Assembly (NCBI GenBank): GCA_016930255.1
Contig: JAFGHB010000012.1
Coordinates: 1-36,181 of the forward strand
Reading direction: 5' to 3'
Length of the DNA: 36,181 nucleotides
Source: Methanomicrobia archaeon
Lineage (GTDB): Archaea > Halobacteriota > Syntropharchaeia > Alkanophagales > Methanospirareceae
The position numbers and the translations under genes were made by a program. The notes beneath the pieces are model-generated. The model was not told where the DNA came from. It was given only the letters and a program-made list of their open reading frames with translations, and made no database searches. This document shows, piece by piece, positions 1-8,028 of this stretch; within the stretch, counting starts at the first letter, position 1, and each line of letters starts with the position of its first letter.

Positions 1-1
1 A

Positions 2-1675
2 GGCCCTATTCGCGGTGCACTGATTATGGGTCGCTACTTGGACTCTGGAGAGATAGAGGATCTGGGAGAGACGACACAAGTGTCTCTCAGTGCGCACCGG
101 TTCGACGATTCGCAGTTACCTTCCGATTTTAAAGCGGCGGAATCATTTTTATCTGAAGATGCACATATCTTCATCCAACCACTGAGTGAAGAGTCTATTG
201 CGGGATACGCCCTGTTAGAGGACATTTACGGGCAACCCGCGCTTGTCTTGAAAGTGGATATGCCCCGGAGTATCTATGGGCAAGGCCAAGCCACTGTGAA
301 TTATTTTATCCTCTTGATTCTGGCAATAGGGCTTATGTTTAGCGTGGCGGTCCTGTTGTTCTTGAATAAGTTTGTACTCGCTCCGTTGAGCCGCCTTAGC
401 GATGGCGTTAGTAGCATAGGTGCAAGCAGTGACCTCTCACACCGAGTCCCCATATCGGGAAGAGATGAATTTTCGAAACTTGGCGGCACGATCAACGAGA
501 CCTTGGCCTCTTTAGAGCAGTCCCAAAGAGCACTGCAGGAGAGCGAGGAGAAATACAGTACATTCTTCAAAACCTCACGAGACCCCGTATTCATTACGTC
601 CAGAGATGGCAGATGGCTGGACTTTAATGAGGCTATGGTGGAGATTCTTGGTTATGAAAACAGGGATGAATTGATGAAGGTTAACGTGCCCGATTTATAC
701 GCGAATCCCGATGAACGGGGGCAGCATATCAAAACAATTGAAGAACAAGGCTTCTCAAAAGAATATCCGGTCAATTTACGACGAAAAGATGGTGGTATCA
801 TCAACACCCTTATCACGTCGGTTGTCAAAAAAGACGAAGCAGGGAACGTTATGGGCTTTCAAGGAACAATTCGGGACGTTACGGAACGCAAAAGATGGGA
901 AGAAGAACGAGCTCGGGCAGAAAAAAGGCAGTTACACCTTATCAAAGAATTGGAGCGCGTCAATGAAGAATTAAAGGATTTTGCGTACATAATTTCGCAT
1001 GATTTAAAGGCCCCTCTGCGCGCTATTACGTCGTTGGCTCAGTGGATATCGGAGGATTATGCGGATAAACTGGATAACGAGGGTAAAGAGCTGCTGGATT
1101 TGCTGATGAGTCGCGTGAAGAGAATGCACGCGTTAATTGACGGTGTCCTGGAATATTCACGAATCGGGCGCTTGGAAGAGGAAAAGAGTGAAGTGGATTT
1201 GAATACCCTTGTCTCAGGAGTAATTGACCTGATTCAGCCTCCTGAAACGATAGACATTGACATCGTCGACCAGTTACCGACCATTTACTGTGAGAAGACG
1301 CGGATGGAGCAGGTGTTCCAGAATTTACTGAGCAACGCCGTACGGTATATGGACGAGCCAGAAGGGAAAGTGAGGATTGGCTGCACCGAGGAGGACGGGT
1401 ATTGGAAGTTCAGCGTTGCGGATAACGGGCCGGGAATCGAGGAGAAATACTATAAGGACATCTTCCAGATGTTCCAAACTCTGAAACCGCGTGACGAAGT
1501 GGAGAGTACCGGTGTTGGTCTGACCATAGCGAAGAAGATCGTTGAGAGCCAGGGTGGTGAAATATGGGTGGAATCAAAAGTAGGCGAGGGTAGTACCTTC
1601 TTCTTTACCGTTCCTAAAGAGGCTGGAGGTGATAACCATGAGAAAGGACGTCTTGATACTCCTGGTAGAAGATGA
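2..1675 (+). CDS. CHASE4-HAMP-PAS sensor histidine kinase (5' end outside window)
   Basis: The reading frame is open back to base 2 (residues GPIRGALIMGRYLDS before the first ATG at 26), so the gene starts upstream of the window and ATG 26 is internal. The visible part begins inside a CHASE4-like extracellular sensor domain. A membrane helix follows (YFILLILAIGLMFSVAVLLF, about visible residues 93-112), then HAMP, PAS (about 175-290), a HisKA helix with phosphoacceptor histidine in SHDLKAPL, and a HATPase domain with N-box NLLSNAVRYM, G1 DNGPGIEE and G2 STGVGLTIAKK. Family knowledge: such kinases sense an external cue and phosphorylate a receiver. The response regulator downstream starts inside the last 38 bases, so the two genes are translationally coupled and probably partners. 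The ligand is unknown. Confidence 0.93.
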   Translation, partial: GPIRGALIMGRYLDSGEIEDLGETTQVSLSAHRFDDSQLPSDFKAAESFLSEDAHIFIQPLSEESIAGYALLEDIYGQPALVLKVDMPRSIYGQGQATVNYFILLILAIGLMFSVAVLLFLNKFVLAPLSRLSDGVSSIGASSDLSHRVPISGRDEFSKLGGTINETLASLEQSQRALQESEEKYSTFFKTSRDPVFITSRDGRWLDFNEAMVEILGYENRDELMKVNVPDLYANPDERGQHIKTIEEQGFSKEYPVNLRRKDGGIINTLITSVVKKDEAGNVMGFQGTIRDVTERKRWEEERARAEKRQLHLIKELERVNEELKDFAYIISHDLKAPLRAITSLAQWISEDYADKLDNEGKELLDLLMSRVKRMHALIDGVLEYSRIGRLEEEKSEVDLNTLVSGVIDLIQPPETIDIDIVDQLPTIYCEKTRMEQVFQNLLSNAVRYMDEPEGKVRIGCTEEDGYWKFSVADNGPGIEEKYYKDIFQMFQTLKPRDEVESTGVGLTIAKKIVESQGGEIWVESKVGEGSTFFFTVPKEAGGDNHEKGRLDTPGRR

Positions 1676-2060
1676 CCGCGTCGATGCAATGACGGTCAAA
1701 CGTGCTCTTAAAGACCTCAAGGTCACGAACCCGCTGGTTATCGTCTCCAACGGCGAAGAGGCATTAGCGTTCTTGCGAGATGCACAGAATGAACGACCCG
1801 GAATTATTCTCTTGGACTTGAATATGCCAAAGATGAACGGGATAGAATTCCTGAAAGTGGCAAAGCAGGATGCAGCGCTGAAGAGTATCCCGGTCGTCGT
1901 CTTAACCATCTCGCAGGAGGAGCAGGACAAAATTGACAGCTTTAATCTGGGTGTTGCCGGATACATGATCAAACCCGTTGACTACAAACAGTTTGTAGAA
2001 GTGGTAAGAACCATTGACTTATATTGGACCCTCAGCGAGTTACTTAACCAGGAGAAATGA
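1638..2060 (+). CDS. Stand-alone response regulator (Rcp1-like receiver)
   Basis: A 140-residue single receiver domain with no output domain. It shows the acidic pocket (VEDD, residues 10-13), phospho-acceptor Asp60 (LLDLNMP), Thr90 (VLTIS) and Lys112 (MIKPVD). ATG 1638 is chosen over GTG 1629 because a strong Shine-Dalgarno GGAGGTGA (1625-1632) lies five bases upstream of it. The gene overlaps the 3' end of the sensor kinase and ends four bases before the next kinase start, so all three form one operon. The size and conserved pattern resemble Rcp1-type receivers that shuttle phosphate between PAS/GAF kinases. Signalling by protein-protein contact rather than DNA binding is inferred. Confidence 0.93.
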   Translation: MRKDVLILLVEDDRVDAMTVKRALKDLKVTNPLVIVSNGEEALAFLRDAQNERPGIILLDLNMPKMNGIEFLKVAKQDAALKSIPVVVLTISQEEQDKIDSFNLGVAGYMIKPVDYKQFVEVVRTIDLYWTLSELLNQEK

Positions 2061-2064
2061 GCTA

Positions 2065-3546
2065 ATGAACAATGGGAGCTACAACGTTTTAGTAATTGAA
2101 GATGACCCAGTTGACCAGAGGGCGTTTCGGCGGTTTGTCAAAGGAAATGGCTCTCCCTATAATTACACAATTGCCGAATCAGTAGCAGAAGCGAAGAGTA
2201 TTTTGGCTGCCGAGAGATTCGATATAGTGCTTTCAGATTATTTGCTCGGCGATGGCACCGTATTTGATATATTTAACCTGAAAACCGATTTGCCTATCAT
2301 ACTCATTACAGGGGCTGGAGATGAAGAGATAGCAGTGAAAGCAATGAAATCAGGCGCCTATGATTACCTGATAAAGGATCTGGAGCAGAATTATTTCAAA
2401 GTTCTACCAGCTACGGTAGAAAACGCAATCAGCCGAAAAAAAGCGAAGGATGCACTACGGGAGAGCGAAGAGAAATACCGAACGTTAACGGAGAATATCA
2501 ATATTGGGGTTTATCGAAATACCGTTGGACCTGATGGTAGTTTTATCGAGGCGAATCCGGCGATGGTTAGAATGTTTGGCTATGAGAGCAAAGAAGAGTT
2601 CTTTGCAATAACGGTCGCAGATTTATATCAAAATCCAGACGATAGTACGAAGTTTAATGAGAAACTCTTACAGGAGCGATTTGTACGGAACGAGGAATTA
2701 CCGTTAAGGAAGAAGGATGGTACTCCCTTTATTGGTTCCGTCTCGGCAGTAGCAGCAGAAGATGGGGGCGGGGCAGTAATATTTTATGATGCCATTATCG
2801 AAGACATCACCGAGCGTAAAAAGGAGGAGAAAGAACGGGAGCGCATTCTTAAAGCGCTTGAAGCAAAGAACAAAGAGCTTGAGCGGTTCACCTATACGGT
2901 CTCTCACGACTTACGATCACCGCTTGTCACTGTACAGGGCTTCATTAGTATGCTCCAGACGGACTTGGAACAGAATGAGCGAGAGAAAGCGGAAACCGAT
3001 TTGAAGTATATATCAAACGCCGCTACACAGATGGACACACTGCTCAGTGACACTTTGCAACTCTCACGCATCGGTCGCGTGGCGAACCCGCCAGAGGACG
3101 TGCCGTTTGGTGAGATCGTTCATGAAGCACTGGAGCAGACCGCCGAGCAGATAAAATCGAGTGGCGCGGAAATCTCCGTGGCTGATGACCTCCCTACGGT
3201 TCACGTGGACAGAATGCGGATAGCCGAGGTGCTGGTGAACCTCATCGGGAATAGTATAAAATACATGAGCGATTCGGTGAGTCCAAAAATAGCGATCGGG
3301 CATCATAGAAAGGACAAAGAAGCCGTATTCTTTGTGAAAGACAACGGGATAGGAATAGACAAGAACCAGCACGAGAAGGTCTTCGAGCTGTTTTATAAGT
3401 TGGACAAGAATAGCGAGGGGACGGGTGCAGGGCTCGCGATCGTAAAACGAATAATCGAGGTGCATGGTGGTCGTATCTGGATCGAGTCAGAAAAAGGGAC
3501 GGGTTGCACGGTTTATTTCACAGTGCCCGTTGTGCGAACGAACTAA
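2065..3546 (+). CDS. Receiver-PAS-histidine kinase hybrid
   Basis: A soluble 493-residue kinase. The N-terminal receiver (about residues 7-125) has acidic residues E12/D13/D14 and phospho-Asp58 (VLSDYLLGDG). A PAS domain (about 140-265), a HisKA segment (YTVSHDLRSPL) and a HATPase domain (N-box NLIGNSIKYM, DNGIGIDK, GTGAGLAIVKR) follow. ATG 2065 is used because the SD GGAGA at 2051-2055 sits nine bases upstream. A longer in-frame start at 2014 would lie deep inside the preceding gene. There is no transmembrane segment. Together with its neighbours it suggests a phosphorelay: membrane kinase, single receiver, receiver-kinase. No DNA-binding output domain is visible in the cluster. Confidence 0.93.
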   Translation: MNNGSYNVLVIEDDPVDQRAFRRFVKGNGSPYNYTIAESVAEAKSILAAERFDIVLSDYLLGDGTVFDIFNLKTDLPIILITGAGDEEIAVKAMKSGAYDYLIKDLEQNYFKVLPATVENAISRKKAKDALRESEEKYRTLTENINIGVYRNTVGPDGSFIEANPAMVRMFGYESKEEFFAITVADLYQNPDDSTKFNEKLLQERFVRNEELPLRKKDGTPFIGSVSAVAAEDGGGAVIFYDAIIEDITERKKEEKERERILKALEAKNKELERFTYTVSHDLRSPLVTVQGFISMLQTDLEQNEREKAETDLKYISNAATQMDTLLSDTLQLSRIGRVANPPEDVPFGEIVHEALEQTAEQIKSSGAEISVADDLPTVHVDRMRIAEVLVNLIGNSIKYMSDSVSPKIAIGHHRKDKEAVFFVKDNGIGIDKNQHEKVFELFYKLDKNSEGTGAGLAIVKRIIEVHGGRIWIESEKGTGCTVYFTVPVVRTN

Positions 3547-3581
3547 GGGGGTTTGCTACGGGGCGCACCGTCATTGAATGC

Positions 3582-3593
3582 GCAGCTATAAAT
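3582..3593 (+). promoter_or_regulatory. TATA box for OB-fold membrane protein
   Basis: AGCTATAAATG lies about 25-30 bases before ATG 3617. Archaeal transcription normally starts about 25 bases after the TATA centre, which here falls within a few bases of the ATG, so the mRNA is probably leaderless or nearly so. No Shine-Dalgarno is visible. Confidence 0.5.
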
Positions 3594-3616
3594 GTGAAGA
3601 AGAAAAATCATAGCTT

Positions 3617-4276
3617 ATGGATGCCCTCGGGAAAATTGTAATCGCCTTTTCTTTAATGGGCGTGTGCGTCTTATACTACCTTTCATTAGTTGTAACGCCC
3701 CCGTTTGTACCCCTGGATGAGATCGCGCTCCATGAAGGGACGGTCGTACGCACAAGCGGGGTTATCACGGAGTTCAGTATTACAGAATCAGGCAATGTGC
3801 TCATAACACTGGAAGGAAACCAATCGGAGCTTCTCTTATTTGTCGATTCAGCGGATAAGGGTACTGAGCTGTTAGATCTGGGTTATGGCGATGAAATCGA
3901 AGTAGAAGGGAGCGTGCAGGTATACCGGGGCGAGTACGAGCTCATGGTTTCGGGAGCCGGCGTAAAGAAGGTGACGAATGAGCGCGATATAGCGTTTGTA
4001 TCTCAGGTAGCAGCGAATCCAGAGGAGTACGCAGGCAGAAGGATCCGTGTTGTCGGTTACGCCGAGGATGTTTACACGCACGTCTTTTATCTCCGCAATG
4101 AAGCCGGCACCCATCGAATGCGGGTGGCGCTCATGGACATCACAATTACAAACTCAGCGTTAGAAGAAGGGGACAAGGTAATTGCAGAGGGCGTGTTGTC
4201 GTATGATGCGGAGAACATGCGGTACGAGCTGAATGTGGTCGCGTTGCAGCCAGCGATCCTTGTGACAGAGTTGTGA
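3617..4276 (+). CDS. Membrane-anchored tandem OB-fold protein
   Basis: A 219-residue protein. One hydrophobic N-terminal helix (residues 7-28, IVIAFSLMGVCVLYYLSLVV) is followed by two beta-rich repeats of about 85 residues. Each has the OB-fold signature 'G.vvr.sGvI' then 'GD.i.veG.v..y.geyel' (residues about 40-120 and 130-215). The fold is that of tRNA_anti/NfeD-like OB domains. The helix probably anchors the OB domains on one face of the membrane. The function is not known; nucleic-acid or metal-complex binding would be a guess. It stands alone, separated from the kinase operon by 70 bases with its own TATA box, and converges on queD. Confidence 0.75.
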   Translation: MDALGKIVIAFSLMGVCVLYYLSLVVTPPFVPLDEIALHEGTVVRTSGVITEFSITESGNVLITLEGNQSELLLFVDSADKGTELLDLGYGDEIEVEGSVQVYRGEYELMVSGAGVKKVTNERDIAFVSQVAANPEEYAGRRIRVVGYAEDVYTHVFYLRNEAGTHRMRVALMDITITNSALEEGDKVIAEGVLSYDAENMRYELNVVALQPAILVTEL

Positions 4277-4284
4277 ACAGAGCG

Positions 4285-4647
4285 CTAATCAGACTCTACC
4301 ATCACCCACTTGTCTTTGCCTTCCCATATCCGTATGGAATGCAGCGTTACGCCCAAATTCGAGTCGTTCAACCGCTTCTCCAGCTCGACTTTGAGGAACA
4401 GAGCGATATTCTCGCTCGTTGGATACGAGATTACCTCGTTGAGGTACGTATGATCGACGAGTCCGATCACATCCTCGATTACCGCTTTGACATCCGCGAA
4501 ATCGGCCACACACTCGATATTCTCCTTCTTCGCGCCTTGCACGACGATATCCACTTTATACGTATGGCCGTGCAGGTTCTGGCATTTGCCGGGATGCAGT
4601 GAGAGCGCATGCGCAGCGCTAAAATCGGTTGTTACTCCTAATTTCAT
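4285..4647 (-). CDS. queD: 6-carboxytetrahydropterin synthase / PTPS family (QueD)
   Basis: A 120-residue protein with the 6-pyruvoyl-tetrahydropterin synthase signature: zinc ligands His13 (FSAAHAL), His26 and His28 (LHGH), and catalytic Cys22 in CQNLHGH. A conserved acidic residue lies in PTSENIA. Family knowledge: QueD converts dihydroneopterin triphosphate to 6-carboxytetrahydropterin, the entry to 7-deazaguanine synthesis. In archaea this leads to archaeosine in tRNA. The CxxxHGH spacing favours QueD over PTPS-III, but a pterin-cofactor role cannot be excluded. The ATG directly abuts GGAG with no spacer, and a TATA box lies 25 bases upstream, which suggests a leaderless transcript. Confidence 0.9.
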   Translation of the reverse strand: MKLGVTTDFSAAHALSLHPGKCQNLHGHTYKVDIVVQGAKKENIECVADFADVKAVIEDVIGLVDHTYLNEVISYPTSENIALFLKVELEKRLNDSNLGVTLHSIRIWEGKDKWVMVESD

Positions 4648-4667
4648 CTCCTTATCGATCCCCGCAG

Positions 4668-4700
4668 TTTTTAAAAAGCTGCTTTTTTTAAAAAGCTGCT
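4668..4700. repeat. Two tandem 17-bp TATA-like repeats in queD/rpl39e promoter region
   Basis: TTTTTAAAAAGCTGCT occurs at 4668-4683 and again at 4685-4700 (period 17). The AAAAAGC/GCTTTTT arms also form nested palindromes. The copy nearer queD is centred about 25 bases from the queD ATG on the minus strand and is therefore the likely TATA box for that gene. The second copy may be an alternative start or a regulator site. Confidence 0.6.
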
Positions 4701-4730
4701 GTTTACTCTACACTAACAATCGAAGTTTCT

Positions 4731-4742
4731 TTAATATTTAAA
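4731..4742 (+). promoter_or_regulatory. TATA box for the eL39-eL31-aIF6 cluster
   Basis: TTAATATTTAAATAA lies 33-43 bases upstream of the rpl39e ATG (4774). The predicted transcript start near 4762 leaves a leader of about 12 bases. Confidence 0.5.
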
Positions 4743-4773
4743 TAACTGTGATTGATGATAGTATAGTAGTACG

Positions 4774-4932
4774 ATGGCACGAGGGAAGAACACAGTAGGC
4801 AGGAAGATCAGGCTTGCAAAGGCAAACAGGCAGAACAGACGGGTTCCTGCATGGATAATGGTAAAGACAAGCCGCCGGGTGACCACGCATCCGAAACGGA
4901 GGCACTGGCGGAGGACAAAGCTAAAATTATAG
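4774..4932 (+). CDS. rpl39e: 50S ribosomal protein eL39
   Basis: A 52-residue very basic protein missed by a length cut-off. It starts [20 protein letters not shown] and carries the eL39 hallmark [16 protein letters not shown] followed by [12 protein letters not shown]. eL39 lines the lower part of the peptide exit tunnel in archaeal and eukaryotic large subunits. It is followed 18 bases later by eL31, the conserved euryarchaeal order eL39-eL31-aIF6. Length and motif match the family (about 50 residues). Confidence 0.96.
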   Translation: MARGKNTVGRKIRLAKANRQNRRVPAWIMVKTSRRVTTHPKRRHWRRTKLKL

Positions 4933-4950
4933 TATAGTGGAGAGTCGAGA

Positions 4951-5220
4951 ATGGTAGAGGAAAAAGGCGAAGGAATAAACGAGCGGATTTATACAATACC
5001 ACTGCGAGCGGTAAAGAAAGCGCCGCGCTGGAAGCGGAGCAATCGAGCAATAACGTTGATACGCGAGTATTTAGTGCGACATACAAAAGCTGAGTATATT
5101 GTGTTGGATAGGACGATAAACGAGAAGGTGTGGGAGCGCGGCTCACAGAAACCTCCTTCCAGGATCCGCGTGAAGGTAACGGAAGAAGAGGACGTCATTA
5201 AAGCTGAACTTGTAGAATAA
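4951..5220 (+). CDS. rpl31e: 50S ribosomal protein eL31
   Basis: An 89-residue basic protein with the eL31 core: [23 protein letters not shown], then a helix [28 protein letters not shown], and the motif [15 protein letters not shown]. It is a large-subunit protein near the tunnel exit. ATG 4951 is close to the family N-terminus. It lies between eL39 and aIF6 in the expected order. Confidence 0.96.
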   Translation: MVEEKGEGINERIYTIPLRAVKKAPRWKRSNRAITLIREYLVRHTKAEYIVLDRTINEKVWERGSQKPPSRIRVKVTEEEDVIKAELVE

Positions 5221-5237
5221 CTGAGTAAGGTATCGTG

Positions 5238-5981
5238 ATGAAAAAGCGAGGGGAGCACGAGACAAGAAGGCTCTTTAATGTTAATGGCAGCTCGTATATA
5301 GGGGTTTTCGCGACGTGTACGGAATCTCTGGTTCTTGTGCCTCCGCAGGTAGCGGATCGATTGGCTGCGGATCTGGAGCGCGCGTTGCAGGTGAAAGCGC
5401 TCAAGACGTTGATCGCAGAGACCTCGCTGGTCGGCTGTTTAGCCACTGGGAACTCGAATGGCTTCATTTTCTCGCCCTATATGCTGGACAGCGAGCTCCG
5501 GAGGCTCGAGGAGCTAACCAAGGCCGAGGGGTTGAGTCTGAACCTGAACAGGTTGTCTCGAAGTGACCCGATGAGCGCTGCGGGGAATATCATACTAGCA
5601 AACGATACGGTTGCGCTCGTGCATCCGCAGTTATCGGAGACGGCGATAGAGATCGTGAAGGACACACTGGGTGTGGAGATTTATACGGGCACAATAGGCG
5701 GTTTGAAGACCGTGGGCATGGCCGCGGTAGCGACGAACAGAGGCGTCTTAGCGCATAAAAACGCCACGTATGAGGAGCTGGAATTTTTGGAGGAGATCTT
5801 CGATTTGCCGGTTGCGATAGGGAGTGTTAATTTCGGCGTGCCGGTAATCGGTGCCGCGGTGCTCGCGAACACGAAGGGCTACGCTGCGGGGGATGAGACC
5901 ACGGGTGCGGAACTGGGACGGATCGTGGATGCACTGGGCTTTTATGAAGAACCGCCCGAAGAGGATTCTGTGCTCGATTGA
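5238..5981 (+). CDS. eif6: Translation initiation factor aIF6 (ribosome anti-association factor)
   Basis: About 247 residues matching the whole eIF6 pentein repeat fold, for example NGSSYIGVFATCTE, the SLVGCLATGNSNGF segment, NDTVALVHPQLSE, and TVGMAAVATNRGVLAHKNATYEELEFL. Family knowledge: aIF6 binds uL14 on the 50S subunit and blocks joining to 30S. ATG 5238 (SD TAAGG at 5226-5230) is preferred to GTG 5235. The N-terminus carries about ten extra residues (MKKRGEHETR) before the usual start of the first repeat. It is the third gene of the eL39-eL31-aIF6 cluster. The prefoldin and eL20 genes often found nearby are not present here. Confidence 0.95.
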   Translation: MKKRGEHETRRLFNVNGSSYIGVFATCTESLVLVPPQVADRLAADLERALQVKALKTLIAETSLVGCLATGNSNGFIFSPYMLDSELRRLEELTKAEGLSLNLNRLSRSDPMSAAGNIILANDTVALVHPQLSETAIEIVKDTLGVEIYTGTIGGLKTVGMAAVATNRGVLAHKNATYEELEFLEEIFDLPVAIGSVNFGVPVIGAAVLANTKGYAAGDETTGAELGRIVDALGFYEEPPEEDSVLD

Positions 5982-6009
5982 TAGCGAATGGATTCGGGGA
6001 TTAGATTGG

Positions 6010-6411
6010 CTATTTTTCCTCTTTTCTTGCTTCGGCAATTTTTTGAAACGCTGTTTTCATTAAATCCTCACTTTCCTGGATCTTTGCAAATGCTTCCCGC
6101 ATCAATTCGCTACCTTCTTCTATCGGCTTGAGCCAGGCTTCAAACAGGTCCTTCGCGCCGCCAAAGGGTTTAAGCAGCTCTTGAAACACCGCCACCGCTT
6201 CTTCCGGCGGATTGATCCAGTCTTTATATTTCCCTTCCGCTTCGCCTATTGGTCTAACCGTTGCCTCAAATGCGCTCTCCACGTCTTCAAACGGTTTAAG
6301 CAACTTCTGAAACTCCGTACTCGCAGCCTCGAAACGTTTACGCAGTTCTTGAAACGCTTTCTCCGCTTCATCAAACTTTTCAACCAATTTCTTAAACTCG
6401 CCTTCGTCCAT
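6010..6411 (-). CDS. Protein of eight 14-residue repeats
   Basis: A 133-residue protein. From residue 10 to the end it is an uninterrupted register of 14-residue units with consensus hxPFxEAxxxFxxh. Examples are VEKFDEAEKAFQEL (10-23), LKPFEDVESAFEAT (38-51), LKPFGGAKDLFEAW (80-93) and LKPIEEGSELMREA (94-107). Proline at position 3 recurs in five units. Fourteen is two heptads, so amphipathic helices kinked at each proline are likely. There is no signal peptide or membrane helix. The ATG at 6411 starts MDEGEF; a longer upstream start would add eight residues with no support. I know no function. The pattern suggests a lipid- or particle-coating or bundling protein, but that is only inference. 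Confidence 0.7.
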   Translation of the reverse strand: MDEGEFKKLVEKFDEAEKAFQELRKRFEAASTEFQKLLKPFEDVESAFEATVRPIGEAEGKYKDWINPPEEAVAVFQELLKPFGGAKDLFEAWLKPIEEGSELMREAFAKIQESEDLMKTAFQKIAEARKEEK

Positions 6412-6533
6412 ACTTCTACTAAGGGAAGGACACAAGATATATCTATGTGTATGCTAACGAGGCGGTGGCTATGGGGTACACAAAAGACCAGGAAAAAGCC
6501 GCCTCGTAATAGAAATAATGAGTAACTCTGTAG

Positions 6534-6926
6534 TTACGCCGGCACAAACTTCGTGCCGTAGTAAATTATTCCCCGCTCGCCCTCGTCGCCTAATTTCCTG
6601 AAGACCGCCCGCAGACGCATGCCAGTGTGCATCTCTTCGGGCTCGCAGATCACTTCAGAGAGCATGCGCGTGCCCTCGTCGAGATGTATAATCGCCAGAT
6701 TATAGGGTGTTCGCCGGTTAGGGCTCTTTGGCGCTTGATAAACCGTTGTGTAGGTGACCACCTCGCCAGTGCCCTTGAATTTATACGGTTCGATTATCCC
6801 TTTTCGCCTGCATTGCGGGCAGACGGTGCGAGGCGGGAAGAAGTAACTGCCGCAATTCGTGCAGCGCGTGCCTTCTAAATTATAGCGCGATTCCTGCCAC
6901 CGCCAGAACTTTGCCGTTGCCGCCAT
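6534..6926 (-). CDS. DUF35 Zn-ribbon/OB-fold protein
   Basis: A 130-residue protein. An N-terminal helix (AATAKFWRWQESRYNLEG) leads into a rubredoxin-like zinc ribbon with cysteines in CTNC and CPQC (about residues 22-40). A C-terminal OB domain (VVTYTTVYQAPKSP, YNLAIIHLDEGTRMLSEV) follows. Family knowledge: in archaea DUF35 proteins bridge acetoacetyl-CoA thiolase and HMG-CoA synthase and channel the intermediate in the mevalonate pathway. Those partner genes are not in this window, so the assignment to that complex is inference. The next gene on this strand is the clamp-loader subunit. Confidence 0.9.
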   Translation of the reverse strand: MAATAKFWRWQESRYNLEGTRCTNCGSYFFPPRTVCPQCRRKGIIEPYKFKGTGEVVTYTTVYQAPKSPNRRTPYNLAIIHLDEGTRMLSEVICEPEEMHTGMRLRAVFRKLGDEGERGIIYYGTKFVPA

Positions 6927-6953
6927 TTTAGCCTTTTACCTCTCTTACTCATT

Positions 6954-8009
6954 CTACCTCGTGATCATAAAAGACCTGAGCGCCACCGCCCGGGCCATTC
7001 TCGCGAACATTTCTTCTATGTGAATCATAGTATTAAAAGAAGTGCACAGGTTTAAATCCGTATCGCCTTCGTACACCACCAGCCGTGCAAAGAGGCTCGC
7101 GTCATCGTTCGCCGTTGCACGCAGCATCTTTTTCCGTAACGCTTCGTGTATCTCGACGAGCAGTTCCCTCCCACTTATGCGCTCCTCACGCATCAAGAAT
7201 TCCAACCGTGCGCGCAAATCTCGGTATCGGCCCGCGAACGCCAGATCGACCAGCTCCTCAGCCTTCCGCCGCTGGAAGAACGCATTCCGGGCAACGGCCT
7301 CTATCTGCTTCTTACCAAGCGTCGGTGCGGACAGCGCTGCAGCTTCCATGATCGTTATCGCAGCGCCTGTATCGCCACGCGCATAGTCTGCGAGCGTTTC
7401 TAAACCGCTATCCGTGATTGTTACGCCTTCTTTCTCTGCGATCGATCGCAACAGCGGCTCCAGCACACCGCTTTTATCCAGTGAGCGGAAGTGGAGGTTC
7501 AGGCATCGAGACCGAATCGGGGGAATGATGGCTGCGGGTTTCGTGGTGGCGAAGACGAATCTGCAGGTCCTGTTGCTCCGTTCCATAACCCGCCGTAACG
7601 CTTGCTGTATATTCCGGGGCAGTAAATCGGCGTTACTGAAGTATAAGAGTTTGAACCGGGCATTTATGGGTGCCAGCGCTGCGTATTCACGTATCATCTC
7701 CTTGAACATCACCACGCCGGATTTCTGCTCGTCATAAAAGAATTTGAATCGTTCATTCTCCTTCAGCCATTTCTTACCCTGCTCCACGAAGTCGGAGGTC
7801 TCGATATGCATGAGGTTCTCATCGTAGAACTCACCATACAGCTCCCTCGCAAGCGCATAGACCAGAGAGGTCTTACCCGATCCTTTGGGCCCCCAGAGCA
7901 GTAGATTCGGCGCTGTTCCTTCATTGACAAAACCCTGCAGCCGTTTCACCACTTCGTCATGCCCTACAATCTCCTCTAACCGCTTCGGTCTGTACTCTTC
8001 AGTCCACAT
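6954..8009 (-). CDS. Replication factor C small-subunit paralogue with degenerate Walker B
   Basis: A 351-residue AAA+ clamp-loader subunit. It starts WTEEYRPKRLEEIVGHDEVV (RFC box II), with Walker A GPKGSGKT at residues 40-47, QQALRRVMERSNRTCRF, and the arginine finger in IRSRCLNLHF. In the Walker B region, the usual DEAD is replaced by SNAD (125-128, in LLYFSNADLLP). The sensor-1 segment reads FVFATTKPAAI instead of the usual asparagine-containing form. Family knowledge: methanogens can carry two small RFC subunits, and clamp loaders tolerate ATPase-dead members. I infer a second, catalytically weak small subunit of the PCNA loader. No other RFC gene is in the window. Confidence 0.85.
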   Translation of the reverse strand: MWTEEYRPKRLEEIVGHDEVVKRLQGFVNEGTAPNLLLWGPKGSGKTSLVYALARELYGEFYDENLMHIETSDFVEQGKKWLKENERFKFFYDEQKSGVVMFKEMIREYAALAPINARFKLLYFSNADLLPRNIQQALRRVMERSNRTCRFVFATTKPAAIIPPIRSRCLNLHFRSLDKSGVLEPLLRSIAEKEGVTITDSGLETLADYARGDTGAAITIMEAAALSAPTLGKKQIEAVARNAFFQRRKAEELVDLAFAGRYRDLRARLEFLMREERISGRELLVEIHEALRKKMLRATANDDASLFARLVVYEGDTDLNLCTSFNTMIHIEEMFARMARAVALRSFMITR

Positions 8010-8028
8010 GACAACCGTTCTTCTAACT

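Noticed and set aside
4273-4602. 109-codon plus-strand ORF
   Set aside because: It is antisense to queD, which has clear zinc and catalytic motifs; this is a shadow frame.
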